Positions 40,801 to 46,435 are shown, counted from the stretch's first letter. The stretch: 64,000 nucleotides of DNA from Lepus europaeus (GCF_033115175.1 NC_084843.1:59498474-59562473), one strand, 5' to 3'. The notes: generated from the sequence alone by a model not told the origin. A program made the numbers and translations.

Positions 40801-43770
40801 TTTACCAAACAGTCTGGTTTTAAGACTGACTTCTCATTGAGTCTGTGAACCTTTAACTCACAGCACAAAGGGGCATTTTAAGCCTTTGCTAAGATATATG
40901 TAAAAAAATTCCTGGGGCCAGTGCTGTGGGGTAGTGGGTAAAGCCACCTCCTGCAACACCAGCATTCCATATGGCAGCTACTTCACTTCTGATCCAGCTC
41001 CCTGCTATGGCCTGAGAAAGCAGTGGAGGATGGCCCAAGTGCGTGGGCCCCTGCACCCGCGTGCTTCTGGCTCCTGGCTTCAGATTGGCCCAGCTCCGGC
41101 CATTACAGCCAAAAATGGCAGTGAACCAGCAGATGGACGCTCTCCCTCTCTGTCTCTCTCTGACTCTGCCTTTCAAATAAAGAAAAAGAAAATTCCTATG
41201 TAGAACTAGTTCTCAGATTAGCTAATCTGAGAAGAACGACTGTATGCGAGAGATGTCTTACCTTGTCAGCATAAATAGGAATATCATGAAATGGAGATAT
41301 ATATTGTCCTTTTTCATTTTCTGCAAAATAAATTAGAAAAATATATTGTTGTGATTAAACGTATCTCTAAATGCAGAATGTACACACCAGAAGAACTGGT
41401 CCCACACTTCACCTTTCCTGATTGAAGGTGCTCTGTAGCACTTGCCAGGTGTCAGCTTCCATAATGCCGGGAGGAACCGCCCCACACACCTTTGCACCCT
41501 CTGGGACTGGCACTGCGTAGTCCACAGAAAGCAATTGAGTTGTTTGGACTCACCTTACATCAGCTAACAGTCTACAGAGCTTTTGTGACATACTTGGGGA
41601 GAATGGGAGGGGCCAGCTTGCTAATTTACAATTCATGTTGCTTTGTAAGTGGTGTTCCAGCAACACATCTGGATTATGGTTTTTCTTAAGGGCAATCAAG
41701 TTGCAGCAGTTCCTCCACAGGTCATTTGTATACTCAAGAGATCCATACAGCATATCCAGAAAGTGATTTAAAACTTCCTCACTATTTCTTAGGAAACCTA
41801 AAGGGTCCACCCATATCATATCCCTTCAAGCTTAAAAAACTGAAGTGGAACAGGAAAAACTGAGCAGTGACCATACCAATCCCCTAAGGGCCCCTCAGAG
41901 TCAACTTTGTGACTCACCCAACCCTTATCAGTTTTGAAAGAGACTGACATATTAACATCACAGTTTTCACTTCTATTAAGGAAGCATGCTTAGAAATCTT
42001 TCAATTTAAAGACACTTAAAACTAAGTAATTATAATTATATCTTTGGTTCTAATTATTGATATTTCCAGTTCCAGAGTGTCAACAGATTAAAAAAAAAAG
42101 TTACTTTAGCCACAGCCAAATTGGTTTTCCCTACTGGCCAAGAACTACTTACTGCAAATACATAATCTAACTAAATTGAGTGTTTGCTTTGCATATGCAG
42201 CTTGAAGACAATGACCTGGATGCCCCCTTATCTTCACACCACAGTCACTTCTCTAAGCCCTTCTTATGGAGAAATTCTAGCGCTAACGCTATTTCCAGAA
42301 AAGGGTCAGTGATCTATTGGCCAAAAGTTCCTGGGGTGGGTGCTGTGGCTAAGTGGTCCCATATTGAGGTCCTGGCTCCGCTTCTGATTCAGCTTCCTGC
42401 TACTGCACATCCTGGAAGGCAGCAGATGATGGCTCAAATGCTTAGGTCCCTGCCACATTTGTGAGAAACCTGGACGGAGTTCCAGGCTCCTGGCTTTAGG
42501 CTGGCCGGGTTGCAGATGTTGTCGGCATATGGGGAGTGAACCCAAATGCTCTCTCTCCCATTCTCTATCTTTCAATTAAACAAAAATGTTTTTAAACAAT
42601 TCTGTTTAAAAAAAAATTTCCTGCATTGCCCTCACTGTCTAATTCTGAAATTGAGTACAGCAGGGAGCCCCACCCTTCCTGGACTCCACTGGGGCGTTTA
42701 CACGTTTACTCTTCAGCTGGAGGGTTCGCTTTCCTCTTCCTCCCACACAGGCAGCTTCTCGCTAGGGACTCTGTCCGTGCGTGCGGGGATCCCACTCGCA
42801 CCCCTCCTCTCCTCCCCAGGGCTTCACACACCAAACTCCAGAGCGCGCTGCACCTGCCCACTTCCCGCCCGCGAAGAGGTTAAAGCGAAGCGCCTCTGGC
42901 GATACATCTTCAAACGCCTCCCCTCGCCGCCCACAGTCCAGAAGCTGGGGGTGGGGGTGAGGATAAAGACAAGCCCCAGGTGCTTCCCTCCACCTGCAGG
43001 GAGAGCGGCGGCGCGCCCAGGGACGCAGCGCCTCGGGCCTGCGGCCTCCTGGCTTCTGGGCGCAGGACTCGGGGCAGGCGCCCTCCACGCGGATCCTGCG
43101 CGAAACCGAACCCCTGGCACCTGCTCGCTCCCGTGTCCCAGACTGACGTCACCTGAGTGACCCGAGGGGCACGGCTTTGTGTTTCACAAGGCGCCTTCCC
43201 AGCCCCGGCGCTGGGGACACACGCGGCGGGCGGACGCGCGGCCAGGACCCCCGAGCAGGGGTCCGGCGGGAGCCGGGCGTCAGCTTCCCCGCCCGTGGGC
43301 CGAGGGGGCTGGGCGCGGACAAACTGGGAGCCGAGCGGCGGAATTAAGGTCTCTAGAAAGTCGCCGGCCCCCGGGCCTCCGCGCAGCAATCCTCCTGCGG
43401 GGATTAGTTCACCGCCAGGCAGCTTTCTAGGATGACGCGGTGGTTTCCGTGCCCGTCGGACCCCGCCCGGGCCGACACCTGCAAACCAGCCCGGCCCAGG
43501 TGCGCGTCCTGCGGAGCGTGGGAAACGGGTGCTTCCCGCGAGCGGAGACGGATGGCCGCCGCCGCCCGCGGGGAGGGTGCGAAGTGCGGGCCGGCCAGGC
43601 CCCGGGGGCACGCCGAGGAGCCCGGGCCGCCGCGGGGACAAGGGGCCGAGGCCCGGGAATGAATGGGCAGCCGCGCGGGGCGGGGCCGGGGGCCGCCGAC
43701 ACTCACTGAGAAAGACGCGGTACTCGAGCGTGAAGGGCGCGGCGCGCTCCTCGCTGCTGAAGCTGCTCAT
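10914..43770 (-). CDS. PPA1: Inorganic pyrophosphatase 1, complete 11-exon gene
   Basis: Cytosolic Mg-dependent family I pyrophosphatase: hydrolyses PPi to two phosphates, pulling biosynthetic reactions forward. Coding exons on the minus strand are 43770-43707, 41320-41262, 28033-27980, 27335-27216, 25346-25260, 19553-19427, 15856-15729, 15153-15068, 12701-12632, 11798-11756 and 10945-10914. They total 870 nt: 289 codons plus TAA, the same length as human PPA1. Every junction has AG/GT and every phase closes, with no stop or frameshift, so this is the working gene and not a processed pseudogene. The family signature DNDPIDV is at residues 116-122; metal-binding D116, D121 and D153 are present. 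Relative to the human protein as I recall it, differences are mild (for example A214 for D, Y225 for H, R252 for K), mostly in the C-terminal third. Expression is probably broad, from a CpG-island promoter. Confidence 0.97.
11756..11798 (-). CDS. PPA1: PPA1 coding exon 10
   Basis: 43 nt, residues 266-279 ([14 protein letters not shown]) plus one base. Acceptor ATTTTAG, donor GTAAGAG. Confidence 0.92.
12632..12701 (-). CDS. PPA1: PPA1 coding exon 9
   Basis: 70 nt, completing Cys242 and reading to residue 265 ([20 protein letters not shown] then VDA). Acceptor ATTTAATAG, donor GTATGT. This is a C-terminal region that varies more between species. Confidence 0.92.
13040..13273 (+). repeat. Old CSINE
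   Basis: Diverged copy ('tggtttgcacccaagcagcttccc ... gatgcccacatgggagacaagg ... ttttaaataaag'). Antisense to PPA1. Confidence 0.6.
13283..13570 (+). repeat. CSINE
   Basis: Copy from GGGGCTGACATTGTGGTGCA to 'ttttcaaataaataaaataaa'; first of two head-to-tail copies. Confidence 0.8.
13585..13895 (+). repeat. CSINE
   Basis: Full copy with GGGGGCCGGCGCTGTGGCAT head, a C-run at about 13,841-13,850 in the pyrimidine tract, and 'aataaataaatctttaaaaa' end. Confidence 0.85.
13896..14690. other. PPA1: PPA1 intron 8 unique sequence
   Basis: AT-rich, no exon. It contains a likely mariner-like element at about 14,300-14,427. Confidence 0.5.
14300..14427 (+). mobile_element. Probable short mariner-like element
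   Basis: Left end 'agttacttcaaaaggcttgt' and inner part 'tttattttggtgcaaaaaat' match the element at 18512-18910. The right end ('tttcaaaattctttgtacc') is only loosely inverted, so the boundary is approximate. Confidence 0.4.
14691..14992 (+). repeat. CSINE
   Basis: Head GGGGCCGGCGCTGTGGCGTA, (AAATA)n-type tail. Flank GTACACTGTCTT (about 14,679-14,690) and GTATACTGTCTT (about 14,994-15,005) form the target-site duplication. It lies 75 bases from PPA1 exon 8. Confidence 0.85.
15068..15153 (-). CDS. PPA1: PPA1 coding exon 8
   Basis: 86 nt, residues 214-241 plus two bases. It contains [14 protein letters not shown], the helix that carries late active-site lysines. The first codon is GCC (Ala) where human has Asp. 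Donor GTAAGTG is near-perfect. Confidence 0.93.
15302..15575 (+). repeat. 5'-truncated CSINE
   Basis: Begins inside the element at 'gggcatccatatgagcacc', ends 'aaaacagataaatcttt'. Located 150-420 bases upstream of PPA1 exon 8 in transcription order. Confidence 0.75.
15729..15856 (-). CDS. PPA1: PPA1 coding exon 7
   Basis: 128 nt, completing codon 171 and reading to residue 213 ([20 protein letters not shown], then [20 protein letters not shown], then KDK). Acceptor CTCTTAG, donor GTAAAG. It includes the lysine-rich substrate-binding segment RRYKVPDGK. Confidence 0.95.
15962..16262 (+). repeat. Old CSINE near PPA1 exon 7
   Basis: Diverged copy ending 'caaataaaaataaatttt'. Its left edge is about 105 bases from the exon 7 acceptor. 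Confidence 0.6.
16677..17010 (+). repeat. CSINE
   Basis: GGGGCCAGTGCTATAGTGTA head, complete body, tail 'aaataaacaaaatcttaaaa'. Confidence 0.8.
17019..17326 (+). repeat. Old CSINE
   Basis: Recognisable through 'gcttaagacttggcttgtgattccagc', 'catccacgtgggagaccagg' and 'caaataaatattttttt'. Confidence 0.7.
17467..17600 (-). repeat. CSINE fragment (5' portion, reverse)
   Basis: 'gatgccggcaccacaggtag ... acgctacaccacagtgctggtccc' is the reversed head. The remainder (CTCT tract and A/T-rich tail) is fragmentary. Confidence 0.5.
17620..18420 (+). mobile_element. Old L1 3' end, interrupted by a SINE
   Basis: Follows the order of the common mammalian L1 3' end: 'aggatggctgtaactaaaaagg', 'gttggtgaggatgtgggga', later 'aaattcagccataacaaggaagg' and 'gatacatgctacccatggatgaat'. 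A CSINE (17,741-17,976) splits it. No coding capacity. Confidence 0.75.
17741..17976 (+). repeat. CSINE inside L1
   Basis: 'gggcgtctggcccagtggttaag ... cacacaaataaaaaaaaaa', a shortened copy inserted into the L1 at 17,620-18,420. Confidence 0.65.
18512..18910 (+). mobile_element. Short terminal-inverted-repeat element (mariner-like) inside L1, split by a SINE
   Basis: Left terminal repeat 18512-18536 starts GACACTTCAAAAAACTCATG; the right one (18886-18910), reversed, starts GAGTCTTGAAAAAGTTTATG. They agree at 19 of 25 positions. The inner segment 'ttattttggtgccaaaaaat' recurs in related copies at 5611, 14300 and 32470. There is no transposase frame, so it is non-autonomous. Mariner affinity is inferred from the TA-rich target and the overall look. 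Confidence 0.6.
18551..18826 (-). repeat. CSINE inside the mariner-like element
   Basis: Reverse copy: 'ttttcttatttgaaaggcagagaga ... ctgtgctacaatgcctgcccc'. Confidence 0.75.
19427..19553 (-). CDS. PPA1: PPA1 coding exon 6
   Basis: 127 nt, residues 129-170 plus one base. It contains the third metal ligand D153 in EGETDW. Differences from the remembered human protein are R137 in GEIIRVKV and M161 in [12 protein letters not shown]. Donor GTAAGG. Confidence 0.95.
19903..20201 (+). repeat. Old CSINE with simple-repeat tail
   Basis: Diverged body; the tail has become (AAAC)n followed by (AAAT)n at 20,161-20,201. Confidence 0.7.
20241..20532 (+). repeat. CSINE
   Basis: AGGGGCTGGTGCTGTAGCAC head to 'tctcaaataaataaag'; directly followed by another copy. 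Confidence 0.85.
20536..20900 (+). repeat. Young CSINE
   Basis: GGCTGGCGCCGTGGCTCACT head, CTAATCCTCCGCC, ending 'cctgtcaaaaaaataaataa'. Confidence 0.85.
21028..21364 (+). repeat. Young CSINE with perfect target-site duplication
   Basis: Full copy; AAGAAAAGTCAATTC occurs at 21,011-21,025 and again at 21,365-21,379. Confidence 0.92.
21676..21997 (+). repeat. CSINE
   Basis: Starts GGAGGCCGGCTTGTAGCATA, ends with a 19-base A-run. Confidence 0.8.
22048..22398 (+). repeat. Young CSINE with perfect target-site duplication
   Basis: AAACTGAAAAGG flanks the element (22,036-22,047 and 22,399-22,410). The CG-rich 3' section (about 22,262-22,300) keeps many CpGs, a sign of youth. A-tail about 30 bases. 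Confidence 0.9.
22411..23888. other. PPA1: PPA1 intron 5 unique sequence
   Basis: About 1.5 kb without a recognised repeat, of even composition. Open frames on both strands are under 120 codons and lack splice-consistent conservation that I can judge. No exon is claimed. Confidence 0.45.
23889..24190 (+). repeat. CSINE
   Basis: GGGCCAGCATTGTGGCGCAG head to 'caaataaaataaatgaatcc'. Directly followed by a reverse copy, making a tail-to-tail inverted pair. Confidence 0.8.
24191..24482 (-). repeat. CSINE
   Basis: Reverse copy, 'catttagaaggcagacagag'-type start and '...accaaacacctacccc' end; more diverged than its neighbour. Confidence 0.65.
24555..24847 (-). repeat. Old CSINE
   Basis: Reverse diverged copy: 'agggctctccaacctgctggttccc ... 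ctgctgtgccaagccctcacccc'. Confidence 0.6.
25260..25346 (-). CDS. PPA1: PPA1 coding exon 5 (active-site signature)
   Basis: 87 nt, residues 100-128. It contains the signature DNDPIDV (116-122), with metal-coordinating D116 and D121. Acceptor CTCTTAG, donor GTGATG (a weaker +3/+5 context than the other introns). Confidence 0.95.
25637..25942 (+). repeat. CSINE
   Basis: GGGTCGGCACTGTAGCATAG head, 24-base A-tail. About 290 bases upstream of PPA1 exon 5 in transcription order. Confidence 0.85.
25947..27215. other. PPA1: PPA1 intron 4 unique sequence with one open frame
   Basis: No SINE is present. A plus-strand frame of 144 codons (26,199-26,633), rich in Lys and Thr, is antisense to PPA1. It has no recognisable domain and is treated as non-coding. 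Confidence 0.45.
27216..27335 (-). CDS. PPA1: PPA1 coding exon 4
   Basis: 120 nt, residues 60-99, from [11 protein letters not shown] to [10 protein letters not shown]. It holds the basic KKGKLRYV strand and the aromatic YKGYIWNYG segment lining the active site. It looks identical to human as I recall it. Confidence 0.95.
27980..28033 (-). CDS. PPA1: PPA1 coding exon 3
   Basis: 54 nt, residues 42-59 ([18 protein letters not shown]). Acceptor TTTTCAG, donor GTAATG. It contributes part of the beta-barrel core typical of this fold. Confidence 0.95.
28246..28500 (-). repeat. Old CSINE, 5' end lost
   Basis: Reverse copy from 'ccatttacttaatttgagaagc' to about 'gaacacaggcccttcc'. Confidence 0.6.
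28549..28576. repeat. (CA)n microsatellite with A-run
   Basis: About nine CA units followed by a run of A at 28,567-28,574. Confidence 0.7.
29002..29070 (+). repeat. CSINE 3' tail fragment, left half of a heterodimer
   Basis: Only the last 70 bases of a CSINE ('ctctctgcctctcctctctgtgt ... aaataaataaatctt' and an A-run). It sits directly before a nearly complete CSINE, and one target-site duplication encloses both. Confidence 0.75.
29071..29395 (+). repeat. CSINE, right half of a heterodimer
   Basis: GGGGGGCCGGCACTGTGGCT head with a small deletion in the tRNA-like part, and a 15-base A-tail. AAAGTAGATGAAATA lies at 28,987-29,001 and again at about 29,396-29,410. Confidence 0.85.
29529..29815 (-). 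repeat. CSINE
   Basis: Reverse copy. Flanks AGAATATTACTTTCC (about 29,507) and AGAATATTACTTTTCC (29,816) form the target-site duplication. Confidence 0.85.
29832..30202. other. PPA1: PPA1 intron 2 unique sequence
   Basis: AT-rich, nothing recognised. Confidence 0.45.
30213..30535 (+). repeat. Young CSINE, slightly 5'-truncated
   Basis: Starts GCACCATGGCTTAACAGGCT, lacking the usual GGCCGGC. Tail is (AAC)n. CAACATAAAG flanks both sides (30,203-30,212 and 30,536-30,545). Confidence 0.88.
30948..31237 (+). repeat. CSINE
   Basis: 'ggggtgctgttgtgatgtagtgagg ... caaataaacaaaatctttttt'; flanks resemble AAATTGGAAA. Confidence 0.7.
31490..31800. mobile_element. Probable old L1 fragment
   Basis: 'cacagttatggggtacagtgtgatg ... 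atgtgtacagattaaag' matches a known motif of old L1 elements. Limits are approximate. Confidence 0.45.
31816..32116 (+). repeat. CSINE
   Basis: GGGGCCAGCACTATGGAGCC head to 'caaacacaaataaatctt'. Confidence 0.8.
32127..32428 (+). repeat. CSINE
   Basis: GGGGCTAATGCTATGACATA head, (AAAT)n tail. Second of two head-to-tail copies. Confidence 0.8.
32470..32550 (-). mobile_element. Partial mariner-like element
   Basis: 'tttttcacaaactttttaaagtaactt' is the right-hand terminal repeat type, preceded by 'tggaatcaaaataaac'. Only part is recognisable. Confidence 0.35.
32627..32936 (-). repeat. CSINE
   Basis: Reverse copy with AAAAGTGGGTTT / AAAAGTTGGATTT flanks (about 32,618 and 32,937). It forms an inverted pair with the copy at 32,127-32,428, 200 bases away. 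Confidence 0.85.
33090..33398 (+). repeat. CSINE
   Basis: GGGGCCGGCATTGTGGAGTA head to 'aactcaaataaataaaaac'. Confidence 0.8.
33400..35086. other. PPA1: PPA1 intron 2, 1.7 kb without recognised repeats
   Basis: Unique sequence in an otherwise SINE-dense intron. It includes a G-run of 23 bases (33,935-33,957, broken by one C and one A) followed by a GC-rich 300 bases. No exon is supported. It could contain regulatory DNA. Confidence 0.45.
35087..35372 (+). repeat. Old CSINE
   Basis: Diverged copy: 'gggcaggcagctagcctaacagc ... gcctctcaaataaatcttttt'. Confidence 0.65.
35590..35897 (+). repeat. CSINE
   Basis: GGGGCTGGTGCTGTGGCATA head; flanks ATTTTGAAAACA at about 35,577 and 35,898. Confidence 0.85.
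35915..37562. other. PPA1: PPA1 intron 2, second 1.6 kb repeat-free block
   Basis: No SINE or L1 recognised. Open frames up to 144 codons on the minus strand (36,820-37,254) look random in composition. Confidence 0.45.
37563..37888 (+). repeat. CSINE
   Basis: GGGGCTGGTGTCGTGGCACA head, 24-base A-tail. First of three adjacent same-strand copies. Confidence 0.85.
37889..38199 (+). repeat. Young CSINE
   Basis: GGCCAGCGCCATATTAGGCT head, inserted at the tail of the previous copy. Ends 'tgtcaaaaaaaa', followed by a G-run (38,199-38,220). Confidence 0.85.
38218..38556 (+). repeat. CSINE
   Basis: 'gggctaccactgtgcatagcag ... caaataaataaatctttt'; third copy of the array. It contains a partial duplication of the 'agtagacggaagatctctctc' part. 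Confidence 0.75.
38752..39030 (+). repeat. Old CSINE
   Basis: Diverged copy: 'gggacaagcattcggcccagc ... ctctctgcctctcgaaacaaaac'. Confidence 0.6.
39167..39508 (+). repeat. Young CSINE
   Basis: GGCCGGCGCCGCAGCTCAAT head, 18-base A-tail which runs into a (TG/TA)n microsatellite. Confidence 0.88.
39509..39540. repeat. TG-(TA)n-CA microsatellite at a SINE tail
   Basis: A palindromic run 'tgtgtgtatata ... tatatacacaca'. It directly follows the A-tail of the SINE at 39,167. Confidence 0.8.
39773..40115 (+). repeat. CSINE, first insertion at a reused site
   Basis: Body from 'gggtgggtgctgtggtacac' to 'ataaataaacctttatatat'. AAGTCTGTGTACTT precedes it (39,759-39,772). Confidence 0.85.
40126..40470 (+). 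repeat. CSINE, second insertion at the same site
   Basis: GGGGGCCAGTGCTGTGGTGT head; bounded by AAGTCTGTGT (40,116-40,125) and AAGTCTGTGTACTT (40,472-40,485). Confidence 0.88.
40914..41188 (+). repeat. CSINE
   Basis: GGGGCCAGTGCTGTGGGGTA head, internal deletion around the B-box; flanks AAAATTCCT. It ends about 75 bases from PPA1 exon 2. Confidence 0.8.
41262..41320 (-). CDS. PPA1: PPA1 coding exon 2
   Basis: 59 nt, residues 22-41, including [19 protein letters not shown]. Acceptor TTTTGCAG, donor GTAAGAC. It restores the frame left open by exon 1. Confidence 0.95.
41321..42330. other. PPA1: PPA1 intron 1, SINE-free proximal part
   Basis: Unique, AT-rich. A minus-strand (PPA1-sense) frame of 89 codons lies at 41,550-41,819 without recognisable similarity or evident splice acceptor. 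Not called as an exon. Confidence 0.45.
42331..42590 (+). repeat. Old CSINE
   Basis: 'ggggtgggtgctgtggctaagtgg ... tttcaattaaacaaaaatg', with the tRNA-like part shortened. Confidence 0.65.
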
Positions 43771-44130
43771 GATGCCGGAGACGGGCCGCCGCCGCTACCA
43801 CAGAGCCACCAACCCGCACGCGGAGCCGACTGACAAGGAGAGAAGCCGCGCCTGCGCACTGCGAGGGCTGGACCGCGAGCGGGGCGGGGAGCCGCCTTTA
43901 ACACCGCCCGGAGGGCGTGTCCAGACCGCGCGCAGGCGCACTCGGCCCTGCGGCCGCCGCGCGCCCCGCCCCGCCCCCTCAGGCCCCGCCCCCGGCCGGC
44001 GGGCCGCGGCCAAGCCCGGCCACGTGGCTGGCGGCGAGCCGCGACTCTGCGCGCCTGGCTCAGCCCGCGCGGGCTCCGGGGCTCTGACCCCGGGCCGCCA
44101 GTGCGCGAACTCGGCTTGGGCCGGCTGGGA
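42750..44130. promoter_or_regulatory. PPA1: PPA1 CpG-island promoter and 5' UTR
   Basis: About 1.4 kb of very high CpG density centred on the PPA1 start codon. Upstream of the ATG are NRF1-like palindromes TGCGCAGGCGCG (43,859-43,848, minus) and CGCGCAGGCGCA (43,930-43,941, plus), GC boxes (43,967-43,980) and a TTAAAG box near 43,895-43,900. A perfect CRE (TGACGTCA, 43,144-43,151) lies in intron 1. The 5' UTR runs right from 43,771, its start probably near 43,850-43,870. NRF1 motifs suit a general metabolic gene; factor binding is inference. Confidence 0.75.
43707..43770 (-). CDS. PPA1: PPA1 coding exon 1
   Basis: ATG at 43768-43770, residues 1-21 ([20 protein letters not shown] then L) plus one base of codon 22. 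Donor GTGAGT at 43706-43701. The start is chosen because it matches the known N-terminus and the upstream sequence is a CpG-island 5' UTR. Confidence 0.95.
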
Positions 44131-44325
44131 GCTGACCGCCGACCTCTCCACCACGTACACGGGGATCTCACCTTGGACTTTCACACACGCCTCCCCACAG
44201 AGCACCTCCTTATCTCAAGAGGCGTTGATAAATCATTGCTTCCGCCGCTGGCGGCCCTGAGGTGAGCGTTGTTCTGGTCCGTGAAGCATGTTACTGACAT
44301 GTCTAATGGCTGCCGGCAGGGTGCC

Positions 44326-44400
44326 CACGTGACGTGGGGCAAATTGCCTTTAACCCCCCTGACCTTTCTCATCTGGGAAATGGCCGTAACACGTCAAAGC
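44326..44400 (+). repeat. MIR fragment with CACGTGACGTGG
   Basis: 'ggggcaaattgcctttaacccccc ... ctcatctgggaaatgg' is the MIR core. Its left edge carries overlapping E-box (CACGTG) and TGACGTGG sequences (44,326-44,337), 450 bases upstream of the likely PPA1 start. Confidence 0.5.
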
Positions 44401-44690
44401 TTGCGACACAGCCTGACTCCACGTAACCACTCAGGAACGTGAGTCCCACGCTCCCCAGGGGGCTGCCCCTTGCCCAGCCGGCCCTAGGACCCCAGGGACT
44501 CCCGATGGGAAGGTCCAGGCGACATCCGAGTCCTTAGAGGACATTTCTCTTGGCATAGGCCCCTCGGACCTGGCTGCCGCCTCCTCCATCTTGCAGGCCA
44601 GACCCCAAAAACGAAAGTCCGGTTGCAGCTCAGGGCGGATAATTGCATCAGTTACTTCCCCAGACTCACATTTTTTAAGATAGTATAAGC

Positions 44691-44988
44691 GGCCGGTGCA
44701 GCGGCTCACTAGGCTAATCCTGCGCCTGTGGCGCCGGCACCCCCAGGTTCTAGTCCCGGTCGGGGCGCCGGATTCTGTCCTGGCTGCTCCTCTTCCAGTC
44801 CAGTGGAGGATGGCCCAAATGCTTGGGCCCTGCACCCGCATGGAAGACCAGGAGAAACACCCGGCTCCTGGCTTCAGATCGGCACAGCACCGGTCCTGGC
44901 GGCCATTTGGGGAGTGAACCAACAGAAGGAAGACCTTTCTCTCTGTCTCTTTCTCTCACTGTCTATAACTCTGTCAAATTAAAAAAAA
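44691..44988 (+). repeat. Young-type CSINE, shortened
   Basis: GGCCGGTGCAGCGGCTCACT head, about 35 bases missing in the middle. Followed at once by another copy. Confidence 0.82.
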
Positions 44989-44989
44989 A

Positions 44990-45337
44990 GGCCGGCGCCA
45001 TGGCTCAACAGGCTAATCCTCCGCCTTGCGGCGCCGGCACACCGGGTTCTAGTCCCGGTTGGGGCACCGATCCTGTCCCGGTTGCCCCTCTTCCAGGCCA
45101 GCTCTCTGCTGTGGCCAGGGAGTGCAGTGGAGGATGGCCCAAGTCCTTGGGTCCTGCACCCCATGGGAGACCAGGAGAAGCACCTGGCTCCTGCCATCGG
45201 AACAGCGCGGTGCGCCGGCCGCAGCGCGCTACCGCGGCAGCCATTGGAGGGTGAACCAACAGTAAAGGAAGACCTTTCTCTCTGTCTCTCTCTCTCACTA
45301 TCCACTCTGCCTGTCAAAAAAAAAAAAAAAAAAAAAT
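44990..45337 (+). repeat. Young CSINE
   Basis: GGCCGGCGCCATGGCTCAAC head, CpG-rich 3' section at 45,205-45,240, 21-base A-tail. Closest relative in the window is 22,048-22,398. Confidence 0.88.
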
Positions 45338-45344
45338 TAAAAAA

Positions 45345-45667
45345 AAAAAGATTTATTTATTTGAAAGTCAGAGTTACACAGACAGAGAAGGAGAAGCAGA
45401 GAGAGAGAGGTCTTCCATCTGCTGGTTCACTCCCCAAATGGCCGCAACGGCCGGAGCTGGGCCGATCTGAAGCCAGGAGCCAGGAGCTTCTTCCGGGTCT
45501 CCCATGTGGGTGCAGGGGCCCAAGGACTTGGGCCATCTTCTACTGCTTTCCCAGGCCATAGTAGAGAACTGGATAGGAAGTGGAGCAGCCAGGTCTCGAA
45601 CTGGTGCCCATATGGGATGCCGGCACTGCAGGCAGCGGCTTTACCCGCTACACCATTGTGCTGGCCT
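45345..45667 (-). repeat. CSINE
   Basis: Full reverse copy with well-kept sequence; tail-to-tail inverted pair with 44,990-45,337. Confidence 0.88.
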
Positions 45668-46374
45668 CAGAGGGGCAGAGTTTCTTTAAATAATATTCTT
45701 TGTTAGAGCATTGAAGAAAGTGTACCTTAAAAAACATTCTGCTTTAAGTTTTTTTAAAGAAAAAAGTCTATTGTATAAAAGTGAGATGTATAAAATGAAT
45801 ATCAGATGAAAACCTAGTAAGATAATCTTCTCACCAGTGGCCCTCCCTGGACTCCAGACAACTCCCAAACCCCGCTGACACGGTTCGGATGGAAGGTGCA
45901 GTGACTTCGCTGATGAGTGGGGCCGCTCCCTGCAGTTACGCACAGGACGGGGAAGAGTGCCCTGGGAGCCAAAGTGGAGGCACTAACACCGTGCTGGCCT
46001 GCAAGTCAGAGGAATCCCTGCGGAAGGAATGGTGAGGCTGCAGAGTGTTTTATAGACTATGCTTGTGATGGGACTGCTTTCATTTCTGCCTGTGAGCAAA
46101 TGAAACCAATTTTCTTGGAAAAACTGACTTAGGAACAGGCAGAAATGACGCAACACCAGTGTGCCGCACACACTTTCCCTTTTGCCTCCTGCCAGCTCAG
46201 AGCCAGATACTAGAATCTGGCAGACCTCTGTCCTTGCACTCTGGCCCTTGTTTTGTTGAATGTCTTCAGAGAGTCAGCCAGTACCAGCTGCAATAAAACG
46301 CCCAGCCCAGGCATTACAACTTTCCCCTGCAGGCAAGGGTGGTAAGCCCCAGGGGTCAAGAGGAACTTGTCTTT
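45668..46374. other. Intergenic unique sequence
   Basis: No repeat or exon recognised. Confidence 0.5.
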
Positions 46375-46433
46375 GTCCTGTGTCCCTAGGGCCTAGCGCA
46401 GTATCTAGCCTAGAGTAGATGTTTAAAGGATCT
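46375..46433 (+). repeat. MIR 3' fragment
   Basis: 'gggcctagcgcagtatctagcctagagtagatgttta' fits the MIR end. Confidence 0.5.
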
Positions 46434-46435
46434 CT

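Noticed and set aside
42910-43770. 286-codon minus-strand frame starting at the PPA1 ATG
   Set aside because: Only the first 21 codons are exon 1; the rest reads through a good splice donor into CpG-island intron. The spliced product matches PPA1 exactly.
43529-44260. 243-codon plus-strand frame crossing the PPA1 promoter
   Set aside because: CpG-island frame without ordered composition; overlaps PPA1 exon 1 in antisense. A divergent gene is not known here.
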